Counted from the first letter of the stretch, positions 1-9,324 are shown. The stretch: 64,000 nucleotides of DNA from Drouetiella hepatica Uher 2000/2452 (GCA_019359505.1 JAHHHD010000013.1:1-64000); one strand, 5' to 3'. Notes: generated by a model not told the origin, from the letters alone. A program made the numbers and translations.

Positions 1-62
1 TCACCGCCTTTAACGGCTTCGATTGCTTTTTGGCGCAGGTCGTAACTGTAAGGAGCAGGCAT
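1..62 (-). CDS. IS630 family transposase, N-terminal fragment cut by window edge
   Basis: The minus strand from the ATG at 62 reads MPAPYSYDLRQKAIEAVKGG with no stop before the window edge. This opening is characteristic of the helix-turn-helix N-terminus of cyanobacterial IS630-family transposases, which go on to a DDE catalytic domain in the Tc1/mariner superfamily. Only about 20 residues are visible, so it cannot be judged whether the gene is intact or whether it is one of the two-frame IS630 versions. The family call rests on recognising this N-terminus and on the adjoining TA-flanked end. Confidence 0.75.
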   Translation of the reverse strand, partial: MPAPYSYDLRQKAIEAVKGG

Positions 63-124
63 AGTCGTATTTGAACGCTTCTCTACCTCTACAATAATGT
101 CCTAACTCGTTCTCGTAGCGCTAT
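1..124 (-). mobile_element. 5' end of an IS630-family insertion sequence (runs off window)
   Basis: The element contains the start of an IS630-type transposase read leftwards from 62 and a 62-bp non-coding end to about 124. Read on the minus strand, the end begins TATAGCGCTACG and continues to GAGTTAGGACATT. It finishes at a TA dinucleotide, as expected for IS630/Tc1-type elements that insert at TA. The same pattern, ATAGC followed by 14 bases and TTAGGAC, recurs at the ends of the hairpin elements in this window. The outer boundary is inferred from that similarity; the other end lies outside the window. Confidence 0.7.
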
Positions 125-140
125 ACCGAGGGTCTGAGGC

Positions 141-227
141 ATAGCAACTGCCAAGGCAAGGACGGGGACATTTGGGGTGGGGCGCTTCGCCCCACCCCAA
201 ATGTCTTAAGCAAACTAGCGATAGCTA
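141..227. mobile_element. Hairpin MITE, IS630-related (copy A)
   Basis: A TA-flanked palindromic element whose core pairs ACATTTGGGGTGGGGCG with CGCCCCACCCCAAATGT around a CTT loop. The outer arms are imperfectly complementary. The left arm carries a 6-base insertion after GGAC that is shared by other copies. The right arm ends GCGATAGCTA. It lies between the IS630 end and the murJ stop codon, eight bases from that stop, so it could also affect the murJ transcript end. Confidence 0.8.
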
Positions 228-234
228 CACAGCT

Positions 235-1887
235 CTATCGCCTCAACTTCTGCCGAATGCGTTCCGTAAATTCCTGCACTTCCGGCAATCTCATCCGGCT
301 GACGAGCGCCACGAATACTCCTACACCGATCGCCCCAGCCCCACAAAGCTGAGCCAAGTGAACAAAGAAGCCTTTGTCGCCCCAAAGTTGCTCTAATCCT
401 TGCAGCGATCCCCAGGCGGCAAGCCCGGTTGCGCCGCTGATTAGTGTGAGAGTAGCGATCGGCAGACTCCATTCTCGTAGCGGCAGTCCGTTCAGCTTAC
501 GATTGAGAAACCACAGCAGCGCCACCATAGAAACTAGATTTACCCCGACCGTTGCCATCACCAGACCGGGGGCACCCAGCGGCTTATAGAGGAGAAAATC
601 GAGCAGCGCATTCAGAAAAATATTGAAAATGCTGATGCGAAATGGTGTATTGCCGTCCCCTAGCGCATAGAAAACCCGCACCAGCACATCGCGCCCTAGA
701 TAGACAAACATGCCCACTGAGTAGGCAATCAGCACCGAAGAGGTGAGGTAAGAATCTTCGGCAGTAAAGGCGTAGCGCTCATAAACGACCCGCGAAATCG
801 GCACGGCTAGGGCAATCATGAGGGCGCTGATGGGAAGCATGGCGATCGCCGTCATCATCAACCCTTGGCGGATGCGAGCCTTTAGCTCTGTCCAGTCAGC
901 CGGGTCTGCCAACTTCGAGAACACGGGCAGCAGCGGCACCAGAATCACGTTTGACAAGATGCCTAGGGGGGTCTGTACCAGCAGCCCAGCATATCCCATC
1001 GCTGAAACAGCCGCTGCCGCGTTGGGAATAAAGGAGGCAAAAAATAGGTCTGTCCAGACGTTGATCTGCATCATGCCCGACGAAAAAGTTGCCGGAATCA
1101 TGATTCTAATCACATTCTGCACCTCAGGCTGCCGGAAGTTGAACCTTGGTCGCAAGCCACCTAAACCCGATCGCCACTGTGCTGGTAACTGCACCAGCCA
1201 TTGCAATAAAGCCCCGGCAAGTGTCGTTGCCGCCAGAACGGCTCCACCCAAGACAGCGTATTCAGGCAGCAGAATTTTATCGCCGAGATAAAATGCCAAT
1301 CCGCCCAAACCTGCCAACACCGCTACGCTGGAAAACAAGGGGCTAATAGAGGGTAGCCAATATTGATCGGCGGCATTAAGCGCACCAAAGCCGATACCAA
1401 TCAGCCCTGCCAGCATTGCCATCGGAGCCATGATCCGAAACTGCAAGATAGCAATTTCGCGGGTCTGCTGAAGCACTTCAAAGGCGCTAGGATCGCCCAC
1501 CTGCCCAGCCGTGAGAAACAAACCCGGAGCCACCAAGTGCATTAACGGCTCAGCAAAGGCGATCAGCCCGATCGTCACCAGCAGCAGAACACCCACCACC
1601 AGCGTGTTGATCGTTTCCATAATTGGGGCAATTTCTTCTCGCTTGCGCTTTGCCAAGACGCTGACCATGGCGCTGTGAAACGGCCCATTGATGCCACCCA
1701 GCAAAATTAGCAAGAAGCCAGGAATCACATAGGCAAAGTTGTAGGCTCCGTAGGCTGGACGCGAACCAAAAGCGGCAGCGATCGCTACCTGTCGAAACAA
1801 TCCAAAGACCTTGCTGAGCAGTGTGGCAATTGCCACAATTCCAGCAATGTTGGCAAGGGAGCGAGAAGGTTTTTGAGACTCTGACAC
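235..1887 (-). CDS. murJ: Lipid II flippase MurJ
   Basis: This encodes a 550-residue polytopic inner-membrane protein of the MviN/MurJ family. The family flips the undecaprenyl-linked peptidoglycan precursor lipid II to the periplasmic face. Hydrophobic segments fill the whole length in the family's roughly 14-helix arrangement. The N-terminal region reads LANIAGIVAIATLLSKVFGL followed by FRQVAIAAAFG, the usual MurJ opening with its conserved Arg. Length is normal for cyanobacterial MurJ. The gene ends only eight bases from a hairpin element and is divergent from the DUF3095 gene across a 254-bp gap containing a HIP1 site. No frameshift is seen. Functional assignment is by family. Confidence 0.93.
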   Translation of the reverse strand: MSESQKPSRSLANIAGIVAIATLLSKVFGLFRQVAIAAAFGSRPAYGAYNFAYVIPGFLLILLGGINGPFHSAMVSVLAKRKREEIAPIMETINTLVVGVLLLVTIGLIAFAEPLMHLVAPGLFLTAGQVGDPSAFEVLQQTREIAILQFRIMAPMAMLAGLIGIGFGALNAADQYWLPSISPLFSSVAVLAGLGGLAFYLGDKILLPEYAVLGGAVLAATTLAGALLQWLVQLPAQWRSGLGGLRPRFNFRQPEVQNVIRIMIPATFSSGMMQINVWTDLFFASFIPNAAAAVSAMGYAGLLVQTPLGILSNVILVPLLPVFSKLADPADWTELKARIRQGLMMTAIAMLPISALMIALAVPISRVVYERYAFTAEDSYLTSSVLIAYSVGMFVYLGRDVLVRVFYALGDGNTPFRISIFNIFLNALLDFLLYKPLGAPGLVMATVGVNLVSMVALLWFLNRKLNGLPLREWSLPIATLTLISGATGLAAWGSLQGLEQLWGDKGFFVHLAQLCGAGAIGVGVFVALVSRMRLPEVQEFTERIRQKLRR

Positions 1888-2141
1888 AGATCCAAATCTT
1901 TAGAGAAAGGTCATAAATATCGGCGTATCCTTATTCAATTAAGCATGAATTGCCGACGAGAATAAGATAAGGCGATCGCTCAGGGCTACCTATTCTCTTT
2001 CACAGTGCTCTTCTAGAGAGTTTTATAGCGAGTTTTTCAGAACTTCCTCAGTGATAGAGCCGATTCAATTGAGTGAAGAATCTAAGCATTAGGCGGTGTA
2101 GCAACCGTCAAGATTTCCCGTATTGGATTTTCTTGGGCATC

Positions 2142-3371
2142 ATGTCAACCGACTCGTTCTACGCTGCGCTGCCCACCCTAGAGCATTTTCTGGATATTAC
2201 TAATTCCCAGAGTTTTGTTTCTGTCCCAGACGATTGGTACATTTTAATCAGCGATATTGCTGGCTCTACTCAGGCGATCGCCCAGGGTCAATATAAAGTC
2301 GTCAATCTTCTGGGTGCTAGCTCTATCATTGCTGTACTAAACGCGATCGATCGCCAAGAAGTTCCCTTCATTTTTGGCGGGGATGGCGCATCTATTCTGG
2401 TTCCTCCTTCGGTGCTAGAACCTGCTCGTCAGGCGCTTCTGGCTACAAGGCAGTGCGCCCGCGACTCATTTGGTATGGAACTGCGGGTGGGGGTTGTGCC
2501 CGTCGCAACGATTCGGGCCGCAGGGTATGCGCTTCAGGTCGCCAAGTCTCGCGTTACACTGCACTACAGTCAGGCGAGCTTCGCGGGAGGCGGACTAACC
2601 TACGCAACGCATTTGGTCAAAGCCGGAACCGATCCCAACCCTTACAGACTGGATGTAAATCGATCGACCTCTGCCGCAGATTTTTCTGGTCTAGAATGCC
2701 GTTGGCAGGATATTCCCAGTCGGCAAGGAAGTATTCTCAGCCTGATTGTGTCAACTCGTGGATCTCGAAGCAAAAGCAGCGATGTCATCTATGCTGAAGT
2801 GATTAAAAAGATTCAGGAAGTTTGTGGGGGTGAAAACGGCTGCCATCCTGTGCAGAATGCGCCCCTAAACCTAAGCTTTAACCCTAAAAAGCTCTGGGCA
2901 GAAACAAATCTGCGATCGTCCTCTCCTGCTCTAGGGCACCGTCTGATCTACTTAGCAAAGATTTTTTTGGAAAATTGCTTGGGATATAGTCTGATGTGGC
3001 TAAAAGTTAGACTGGGGGGCGTTGATTGGGGAAATTATAAACAAGAGGTGGCAGCAGCCACGGACTACCAAAAGTTTGATGATCTGCTTCGTATGGTAAT
3101 TTCTAGTAGCTCTGCTCAGATTGTTTGCTTGACAGACTACTTGGAGAAGCGATTTAAAGAGAGTGACTTGGTGTACGGAATGCACATCAGCGATCGCGCC
3201 CTCATGACTTGCATGGTATTTAGTCGAGATGGGCATCACACGCACTTTGTAGATGGCGCTGACGGAGGCTATGCGTTGGCGGCAGAAGCGTTTAAGCAGC
3301 GAATGCGCCACAAAGCCGTAAACTGGAGAACTTATATAAACCTAGCGAAGCTTAAAAAAGCCTCAAGCTGA
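2142..3371 (+). CDS. DUF3095 family protein (cyclase-like fold)
   Basis: This is a soluble protein of about 409 residues in the DUF3095 family, found mostly in cyanobacteria and some proteobacteria. Its N-terminal half contains ISDIAGST and FGGDGASILV. These resemble the metal-binding segments of class III nucleotide cyclases, but no catalytic activity is established. The ATG at 2142 is preferred. An upstream in-frame GTG at 2073 would add 23 residues (RRCSNRQDFPYW and so on) that do not look like the family N-terminus. Neither start has a strong ribosome-binding site. It is followed after about 250 bp by the response-regulator phosphatase, which may be independent. Confidence 0.75.
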   Translation: MSTDSFYAALPTLEHFLDITNSQSFVSVPDDWYILISDIAGSTQAIAQGQYKVVNLLGASSIIAVLNAIDRQEVPFIFGGDGASILVPPSVLEPARQALLATRQCARDSFGMELRVGVVPVATIRAAGYALQVAKSRVTLHYSQASFAGGGLTYATHLVKAGTDPNPYRLDVNRSTSAADFSGLECRWQDIPSRQGSILSLIVSTRGSRSKSSDVIYAEVIKKIQEVCGGENGCHPVQNAPLNLSFNPKKLWAETNLRSSSPALGHRLIYLAKIFLENCLGYSLMWLKVRLGGVDWGNYKQEVAAATDYQKFDDLLRMVISSSSAQIVCLTDYLEKRFKESDLVYGMHISDRALMTCMVFSRDGHHTHFVDGADGGYALAAEAFKQRMRHKAVNWRTYINLAKLKKASS

Positions 3372-3522
3372 AAAAATCTGGATGGGCGATCGATGAAGAT
3401 TCATCAGATTTCGCAGGAGTGACTCTATCCTTGTTTTAGAGAGCTAACTACAGTAGTGTCATGCGGCTGTCACGTCAACCCTCACAGATACGAAAAGCGG
3501 CATTGCTCAATGGGGGATAATT

Positions 3523-3563
3523 TTTTGTTGGAGGAAGGGTGCTCCATGCCTTCTCCAACAAAA
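3523..3563. repeat. Imperfect hairpin
   Basis: TTTTGTTGGAGGAAGG pairs with CCTTCTCCAACAAAA with one bulge, around a loop of about ten bases, between the DUF3095 gene and the response-regulator gene. It has no clear T-tract on either strand, so it is not a convincing factor-independent terminator. Its ends do not match the IS630-related elements. Confidence 0.5.
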
Positions 3564-3627
3564 CTGGTCTCAGAGGTCAGCAACGCCCTAAAAGCCTCTC
3601 AGCTCAAGCAGTGAATCTCTGATTTCT

Positions 3628-4758
3628 ATGTCCAAAATCCTGGTGATTGATGATGATTCTGTGATCCGAGTGATCACAAAAAGAGCATTACAAAATCAGG
3701 GGCATGAGGTCGCTGTGGCGACTAACGGGAAGGAAGGAATCGAGGAGGCTAAAAAAATGCAGCCTGCTCTAATCATTTGCGACTGGATGATGCCTTTTGC
3801 CGATGGCCTAGAGGTCTGCCGCTGGGTAAAGACCAATCCAAAATTAACCACGACTTTTTTTATTTTGCTGACTTCGCGAGGCGGTATTGCCGATCGCGTC
3901 AAAGGTCTTAACACGGGCGCAGATGATTTTTTATCTAAGCCGATCGATATTACGGAGCTGCAAGCCAGGGTGCGATCGGGTTTGCGCCTTCATCAGCTCA
4001 GCCAAGATTTGCAGACTCAAAAACATTTGCTAGAAGCAGAGTTAGCAGAGGCTGCTGCCTATGTGCAGGCTCTACTGCCGCAGCCGCTCCTAGGATCTGT
4101 CAGCATAGAGGCGCGTTTTATTCCATCACGACAGTTAGGTGGCGACTGTTTTGACTATTTTTGGCTAGATCCTGACCATCTGGCGATCTACTTATTGGAT
4201 GTCTCAGGGCATGGATTAGGAGCCGCCTTACCCTCGGTTTCAGTGATGAATCTACTGCGATCGCATGCCCTTCCAGATGTTGATTTTTGTCAGCCAGAAG
4301 CCGTCTTAAAGGCGCTGAACGATCAATTTCAGATGAGCAGTCAGAACGAAAAGTATTTCACCATTTGGTACGGAGTTTATAATCCTAAAACTTGTCAGCT
4401 TACTTATTGCAGTGCGGGTCATCCGCCTGCTGTTTTAATCACATCAGCCTACAGTAGCGAACCGCAGATCACTTACCTGAAAACCCCCTGCTTGCCGATC
4501 GGTCTGATGGAAGACTCCGAGTATGTGAGCGATCGGCAAACTATTCCTCTCAACAGCGCCCTCTACATCTTCAGCGATGGCGTTTACGAACTTGACCCAG
4601 CTCAAGCAAAGATTTGGGATTTAAACACTTTCGTTACCCTGCTGAAAAACTTAGATATAGACTCTAGCCTGGACACTGTTCTAGATAAGATCTATAGCTT
4701 GAACGGAGTAGAAGCATTCAATGATGACTTCTCGCTATTGAAGGTTCAATTCAAGTAA
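3628..4758 (+). CDS. Response regulator with PP2C (RsbU/SpoIIE-type) phosphatase domain
   Basis: 376 residues. A receiver domain (about 1-120) has the acidic pocket VIDDDS, phospho-acceptor Asp-52 in ICDWMMP and Lys-104 in LSKP. A short coiled linker (about 125-150) leads to a SpoIIE-type phosphatase domain with GGDCFDYFW, DVSGHGLGAALPS, CSAGHPPAVL and SDGVYE. Enzymes of this kind dephosphorylate a STAS-domain anti-sigma-factor antagonist when the receiver is phosphorylated. The convergent STAS gene ends five bases beyond this gene's stop, so it is the likely substrate, although that pairing is inferred. No serine kinase of the RsbW type is visible in the window. Confidence 0.88.
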   Translation: MSKILVIDDDSVIRVITKRALQNQGHEVAVATNGKEGIEEAKKMQPALIICDWMMPFADGLEVCRWVKTNPKLTTTFFILLTSRGGIADRVKGLNTGADDFLSKPIDITELQARVRSGLRLHQLSQDLQTQKHLLEAELAEAAAYVQALLPQPLLGSVSIEARFIPSRQLGGDCFDYFWLDPDHLAIYLLDVSGHGLGAALPSVSVMNLLRSHALPDVDFCQPEAVLKALNDQFQMSSQNEKYFTIWYGVYNPKTCQLTYCSAGHPPAVLITSAYSSEPQITYLKTPCLPIGLMEDSEYVSDRQTIPLNSALYIFSDGVYELDPAQAKIWDLNTFVTLLKNLDIDSSLDTVLDKIYSLNGVEAFNDDFSLLKVQFK

Positions 4759-4762
4759 ACAA

Positions 4763-5083
4763 TTAATCTTCAAGTGTTTTTGAGAATTCTTCTGGGCTGT
4801 CAAAAATTTCAAACACGCGCGTCATGCTGGTCAATTCAAATAACATTTTGACCTGATCGTTGATGGAACAAACACAAAACTTTCCATTTACCGATCGCAC
4901 CGTTTTGAGGGCAAGCACGAGAGCAGCTAAACCCGAACTATCCATAAAAGTGACATCTTTGAGATCAATTAAGATGACTCTACTGCCCTGATCGACAGCT
5001 TCACTCACTTCACTCCGAAACTGATGTGCTTGAGTGCTATCCAGAATTCCGCTGGGTCGAATAACTTGAATGTTAGGTTTCAT
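4763..5083 (-). CDS. STAS domain anti-anti-sigma factor
   Basis: 106 residues forming a single STAS domain, with the signature DVTFMDSSGLAAL; Ser-49/Ser-50 is the expected phosphorylation site. The family (SpoIIAA/RsbV) binds anti-sigma kinases when unphosphorylated and so releases a partner protein. The gene is convergent with the REC-PP2C gene, the stops being five bases apart, so the two would be transcribed separately but may work together in a partner-switching circuit. Length is normal for a stand-alone STAS protein. The downstream partner, a kinase or an output protein, is not in this window. Confidence 0.88.
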   Translation of the reverse strand: MKPNIQVIRPSGILDSTQAHQFRSEVSEAVDQGSRVILIDLKDVTFMDSSGLAALVLALKTVRSVNGKFCVCSINDQVKMLFELTSMTRVFEIFDSPEEFSKTLED

Positions 5084-5318
5084 GGGCTAAGTAAATTGAC
5101 TACAGTAAAAATGGGCTAAAACAGAAAGCTGAATACAGCGAAATGGATGAGCGATCGAGATTAATATTGCCAGGAAAAATGGCATTACTGGAAGATTCGT
5201 CGCCTATCTTTACTACAACAATAAATTCACCCAGTCGGGCACTTCACAGAAAGTTCTTGAGTTAAGCAAGATTCTGCACCGAATCGATTCAGTTGAGCAC
5301 AATGAGTTGTGCAATTAA

Positions 5319-5445
5319 GCCCGGTTAATTGTGCCCGGTTAATTGTGCCCAGGAGAAGTATCGGCAAAAGCACCTGTAAAAACAAATGCTCTCAACCTAC
5401 CTTGCCTTGGCTAGCGAAATTAGAGATATTAGAGATATTAGGAAT
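5319..5445. repeat. Two short tandem repeats upstream of crtD
   Basis: Within the 387-bp gap 5084-5470 there are two 14-bp copies of GCCCGGTTAATTGT at 5319-5346, and three 9-bp copies of ATTAGAGAT (the last diverged) at 5419-5445. They lie just upstream of the crtD start and may overlap its promoter. I see no other gene or RNA in the gap. Confidence 0.75.
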
Positions 5446-5470
5446 ATTACGTAATGTAACTAACCCTTAA

Positions 5471-7024
5471 ATGCCGGAACCAAGTGCCAGAGTAATCCAA
5501 CCTTCAAAGGCTATCCCTCAAAAGCTGGGCAAAGTAGCCGTCATCGGAGCCGGAATCGGCGGACTGACGGCAGCAGCTCTGTTGGCACATCGAGGCTATC
5601 AGGTGTTGGTGTGCGATCAGGCGATCGTTCCTGGAGGCTGTGCTTCCACCTTTAAGCGGCGAGGCTTTATCTTCGACGTTGGCGCAACGCAGGTTGCCGG
5701 ATTGGAATCAGGCGGCATTCACCATCGCATCTTTTCAGAATTAGGTATTGAGCTACCCGAAGCCTCGCCCTGCGATCCGGCTTGCGCGGTTTATCTGCCG
5801 GGTGAAGCCTCACCCATTAGCGTCTGGCGCGATCCGCAGCGCTGGAAAGCAGAACGAGATCGGCAGTTTCCTGGCAGCCAAACCTTCTGGGAACTGCTTG
5901 CCAACCTGTTCCGGTACAGCTGGGCATTTCAGTCGCGCGATCCGGTGCTGCCGCCCCGTAGTGCTTGGGATGTGTGGCAGTTGATGCAGGCGGTGCGTCC
6001 CGATACGCTGCTGACCTTACCCTACACCTTTGCCACTGTAGGACAAATTCTGCGTCTGTCGGGCTTGGGAAGCGATCGCCGTCTCAAAACCTTTCTCGAT
6101 CTTCAGCTCAAGCTTTACTCCCAAGTAGATGCGGATGAAACGGCGCTGCTTTACGCCGCGACTGCCCTAGGCGTTTCCCAGGAGCCACAAGGGCTGTATC
6201 ACCTGCATGGCAGTATGCAGACCTTAAGCGATCGCCTAGTGGAATCTCTAGAACGGGATGGCGGCAAGCTGCTGATGCGCCATAGCGTCGAGCAGATCCA
6301 TACCCAGAACGGACGCGCCACGGCAATCCAGATTCGTAGCCAGAAAACGGGCGAAGTTTGGACTGAATCGGCTGATCAGGTGGTCGCCAACGTCACAGCA
6401 CAGAATTTGATGCAGCTTTTGGGTGATGCTGCCCCTAGCGGCTATCGGCACCGGGTCGAAAAATTGCCGCCTTCGTCGGGCGCTTTCGTCATTTATCTGG
6501 GCGTGAAACAGGCGGCTATTCCGCCAGACTGCCCGCCGCACCTGCAATTTTTGTATGATTACGATCGCCCGATCGCCGAAAATAATTCTCTGTTCGTTTC
6601 GGTCAACCGTCCCGGTGACGGTCGTGCCCCCGAAGGCTATGCCACTGTCATTGCCTCTTCGTTTACAGACATAGCTCAGTGGGATGACGCCTCTGATCAA
6701 TCCGCCTATGAAGCATTGAAACAGCGTTACACTCAGACGGCGATCGATCGCCTCTCACAATTCTTTCACTTGACTCCTGAAACCATCATTCATACTGAGG
6801 CCGCAACGCCCCGCACCTTTGTCCGCTATACGGCACGCGATCGAGGTGCCGTCGGCGGTATCGGACAACGAGTCTCCACCTTTGGGCCTTTTGGCTTTGC
6901 CAACCGCACGCCCATAGCCGCTCTCTGGCTAGTTGGAGACTCTACCCACCCTGGAGAAGGAACGGCGGGCGTTAGCTATTCTGCCCTAACGGTTGTGCGG
7001 CAAATTGAGCGTCAGGCGCTTTAG
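5471..7024 (+). CDS. crtD: Carotenoid C-3',4' desaturase CrtD
   Basis: 517 residues of the phytoene-desaturase-like FAD oxidoreductase superfamily. The N-terminal dinucleotide-binding motif VIGAGIGGLTAAALLAHRGY begins near residue 24. It is followed by the family segment PGGCAS and by FDVGATQVAGLESGG, which is distinctive of cyanobacterial CrtD rather than CrtH or CrtO. The C-terminal FAD-contact region reads ALWLVGDSTHPGEGTAG. CrtD desaturates the C-3',4' bond in myxol and myxoxanthophyll synthesis. The gene stands alone, with short tandem repeats upstream. A related isomerase or desaturase activity cannot be excluded from sequence alone. Confidence 0.85.
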   Translation: MPEPSARVIQPSKAIPQKLGKVAVIGAGIGGLTAAALLAHRGYQVLVCDQAIVPGGCASTFKRRGFIFDVGATQVAGLESGGIHHRIFSELGIELPEASPCDPACAVYLPGEASPISVWRDPQRWKAERDRQFPGSQTFWELLANLFRYSWAFQSRDPVLPPRSAWDVWQLMQAVRPDTLLTLPYTFATVGQILRLSGLGSDRRLKTFLDLQLKLYSQVDADETALLYAATALGVSQEPQGLYHLHGSMQTLSDRLVESLERDGGKLLMRHSVEQIHTQNGRATAIQIRSQKTGEVWTESADQVVANVTAQNLMQLLGDAAPSGYRHRVEKLPPSSGAFVIYLGVKQAAIPPDCPPHLQFLYDYDRPIAENNSLFVSVNRPGDGRAPEGYATVIASSFTDIAQWDDASDQSAYEALKQRYTQTAIDRLSQFFHLTPETIIHTEAATPRTFVRYTARDRGAVGGIGQRVSTFGPFGFANRTPIAALWLVGDSTHPGEGTAGVSYSALTVVRQIERQAL

Positions 7025-7286
7025 GCAAATTTTGAGCCAGAATTTTGAGCCAGAAGGCTTCATCAGAAAATTATTTGGCAAATAGAATCAGCAAATTAAT
7101 TTCGTAAATGTAGAGCTGCGAACCGACAAAGTACATTCAATGGCATAAAGTAATCGCATAGAGTGTGAAAAGATCTTGTAGCTTAGGAGAAGCGATCGCC
7201 CCTCCTTCGGAAGAGAGACTTCCCTAGCCTCCTTCGCACCTTGCCTCTCTGTAATGCTGCTCTCTCCCCCTGCTATCCCTTTCCCC

Positions 7287-7721
7287 ATGAAGCAAGCCTA
7301 TCTCTCGGCTACCCTGTCCGCACTGTGCTTTGTGACCTTAGGAACCTGCGTGACTGCGGCAGCAGCCTCACGCTTAGATCCACTCGTTGCCCCGGTATCT
7401 GCTGCGCCTAAAGCTAGCGTGACGGAGGGTGGGCGATCGCTCCCTATGCTGCAAACCATGCTGGGACAGTGGACAGCCAGCAGCATGCGCTATTCCTCTA
7501 GCTTCAATTCGATCGCTCAACCGGGCAGGGCAGGGCAGGCATACCGGGTCGTAAAAGCAGAACAGACGGCAAGTATGCAGACTCCCCTCAACTGGCTAAA
7601 TGCCATGACTCTGAAATTGACCGCTAATCGTCAGGTTCTAGCAGAGTTTTTGGATATGATGGGGCATGATCTTGGCAGCGAATGGACCAGCGAAAAAGAT
7701 CGATCGCAGCCGCAAAAGTGA
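7287..7721 (+). CDS. Small secreted protein of unknown function
   Basis: I do not recognise this protein. From the ATG at 7287 it has about 144 residues, beginning MKQAYLSATLSALCFVTLG and ending its hydrophobic stretch near VTAAAAS. This looks like a Sec signal peptide cleaved around residue 22-25. The remainder is polar and low in complexity, with no recognisable domain. An earlier in-frame start at 7254 would put 11 extra residues before the signal peptide and is less likely. It lies about 100 bp upstream of the DUF2834-type membrane protein on the same strand and may be co-transcribed with it. Confidence 0.55.
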   Translation: MKQAYLSATLSALCFVTLGTCVTAAAASRLDPLVAPVSAAPKASVTEGGRSLPMLQTMLGQWTASSMRYSSSFNSIAQPGRAGQAYRVVKAEQTASMQTPLNWLNAMTLKLTANRQVLAEFLDMMGHDLGSEWTSEKDRSQPQK

Positions 7722-7817
7722 AGAATTCAGCTTGAAGATGATGTCGTTTTTGCTTTAGAACTTCTACTCTGGAAGCTAAACGTCCTCTCACAATCTTGAA
7801 CCTGCGGTCAAAAATCT

Positions 7818-8507
7818 ATGCTCAAAAAAGTCTGGCTTTGGTTGCTCTGGGGTGGATTTGTTGCCTACGCCTTTCTGTTTGCGCCCCCCGATCGCCCGGA
7901 CACGCTACAGCTTATTCAGAATCTTTCCACTGGAAACGTCGCGGGTATTAATCCCCTGATTGTGGCGCTATTCAACATCATGGGAGTGCTGCCGTTGCTC
8001 TACTCCTGTTTTCTATACCTAGATGGCAGAGGACAGAAAGTTCCAGCTTGGCCGTTTGCGATCGGCTCATTTGCAGTTGGAGCTTTTGCGCTGCTGCCCT
8101 ATTTGGCTCTGCGTCAGCCCAACCCCACGTTTTTAGGCACAAAAAACTGGTGGCTGAAGCTGACAGACTCCCGCTGGTTGGGCGGATTGATTGCAGTAGG
8201 GGCGATCGCCCTGATGCTCTACGGTTTCCAAAATGGCGATTGGAGCAATTTCGTCGCTCAGTGGCAAACAAGTCGCTTTATCCATGTCATGAGTCTCGAT
8301 TTTTGTCTGCTCTCGCTGCTGTTCCCGGTATTGCTAGGCGACGATATGGCAAGGCGCGGACTCAAAGATCAGCGAATTTTTTGGGCGGTGACTCTGCTGC
8401 CGCTTTTGGGCGCTCTAGCCTACGTTTCCTTACGCCCCCCTGTTCAGGCAACAGCCTCTGATCACGCCCAATCCCTAGCTCCCAATCCCTCATCTCCCCC
8501 TCTCTGA
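7818..8507 (+). CDS. DUF2834-type integral membrane protein
   Basis: 229 residues with about six hydrophobic segments: an N-terminal one (LWLLWGGFVAYAFLFAP), a pair at about 45-100, one near 130, and two in the C-terminal half. The last part, FIHVMSLDFCLLSLLFPVLL and on, resembles the DUF2834 domain of cyanobacterial and plant membrane proteins of unknown function. The C-terminal tail is rich in Ser and Pro. The stop is four bases before the creatininase start, implying a shared transcript. No activity is established for the family. Confidence 0.7.
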   Translation: MLKKVWLWLLWGGFVAYAFLFAPPDRPDTLQLIQNLSTGNVAGINPLIVALFNIMGVLPLLYSCFLYLDGRGQKVPAWPFAIGSFAVGAFALLPYLALRQPNPTFLGTKNWWLKLTDSRWLGGLIAVGAIALMLYGFQNGDWSNFVAQWQTSRFIHVMSLDFCLLSLLFPVLLGDDMARRGLKDQRIFWAVTLLPLLGALAYVSLRPPVQATASDHAQSLAPNPSSPPL

Positions 8508-8511
8508 GTCT

Positions 8512-9324
8512 ATGCATACCTTCATTCCGCCCGATCGCTTCTTCCCCTATCTGACCTGGACAGAAATTCAGGCAATGTCTGACAAAGATAACGTGGTGCT
8601 GATTCAGCCTGTGGGAGCGATCGAGCAGCATGGACCGCATTTGCCGCTGGTCGTGGATGCAGCGATTGCCACAGCGGTAGTGGGCAAGGCACTAGAGCAG
8701 TTGGCTCCTGAAATTCCAGCCTATGCCCTACCAACGCTGAGCTATGGCAAGTCGAATGAGCATTGGCACTTTCCAGGAACGGTGACGCTGAGCGCTCAGA
8801 CGCTAATCAATACCCTGATGGAGGTGGGCGAAAGCCTGTACCGAGCGGGATTTCGGAAGTGGGCATTGGTCAACGGGCATGGCGGACAGCCGCAGATCAT
8901 GGACATCGTGGCGCGAGATCTGCACCAGCAGCACGAAGATTTTATGGTGTTTCCATTATTCGTTTGGCGCGTGCCCAACATCGCCGGAGATTTGCTGACC
9001 CCTAAAGAAAAGGCTTTGGGAATTCATGCAGGTGATGGCGAAACCAGTCTGTTGCTTTCCATTCTGCCGGGACAGGTGCAGATGGATAAAGCCGTTGCCG
9101 AGTATCCGCAGGAGTTGCCCGAAGACAGCGTGCTAAGTATGGAGGGCAAGCTGCCATTTGCCTGGACAACGCGAGATTTGAGCAAAAGCGGTGTTTTGGG
9201 AGATCCAACAACGGCGACTGTAGAGAAGGGCGATCGCATTCTCCAATCGCTTGCCGATAGCTGGACAACGGTCATTCAAGACCTCTACAAATTTCAGCAG
9301 CCCAAAGCCTGGAAACAGCTTTAG
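8512..9324 (+). CDS. Creatininase-family amidohydrolase
   Basis: 270 residues of the creatininase/formamide-hydrolase fold, which is metal-dependent and acts on amide bonds in small cyclic or formamide substrates. The motif VQPVGAIEQHGPHLPLVVDA (written here as VLIQ plus PVGAIEQHGPHLPL, residues about 28-45) and NGHGGQ (about 121-126) supply metal ligands. HAGDGETS (about 172-179) supplies further catalytic residues. The start is four bases after the preceding stop, so translation is probably coupled. Its stop overlaps the convergent dienelactone hydrolase stop by four bases. The natural substrate is unknown for most cyanobacterial members. Confidence 0.85.
   Translation: MHTFIPPDRFFPYLTWTEIQAMSDKDNVVLIQPVGAIEQHGPHLPLVVDAAIATAVVGKALEQLAPEIPAYALPTLSYGKSNEHWHFPGTVTLSAQTLINTLMEVGESLYRAGFRKWALVNGHGGQPQIMDIVARDLHQQHEDFMVFPLFVWRVPNIAGDLLTPKEKALGIHAGDGETSLLLSILPGQVQMDKAVAEYPQELPEDSVLSMEGKLPFAWTTRDLSKSGVLGDPTTATVEKGDRILQSLADSWTTVIQDLYKFQQPKAWKQL

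Noticed and set aside
3523..3563. Hairpin considered as a rho-independent terminator
   Set aside because: No T-tract follows on either strand, so it is listed only as a repeat.
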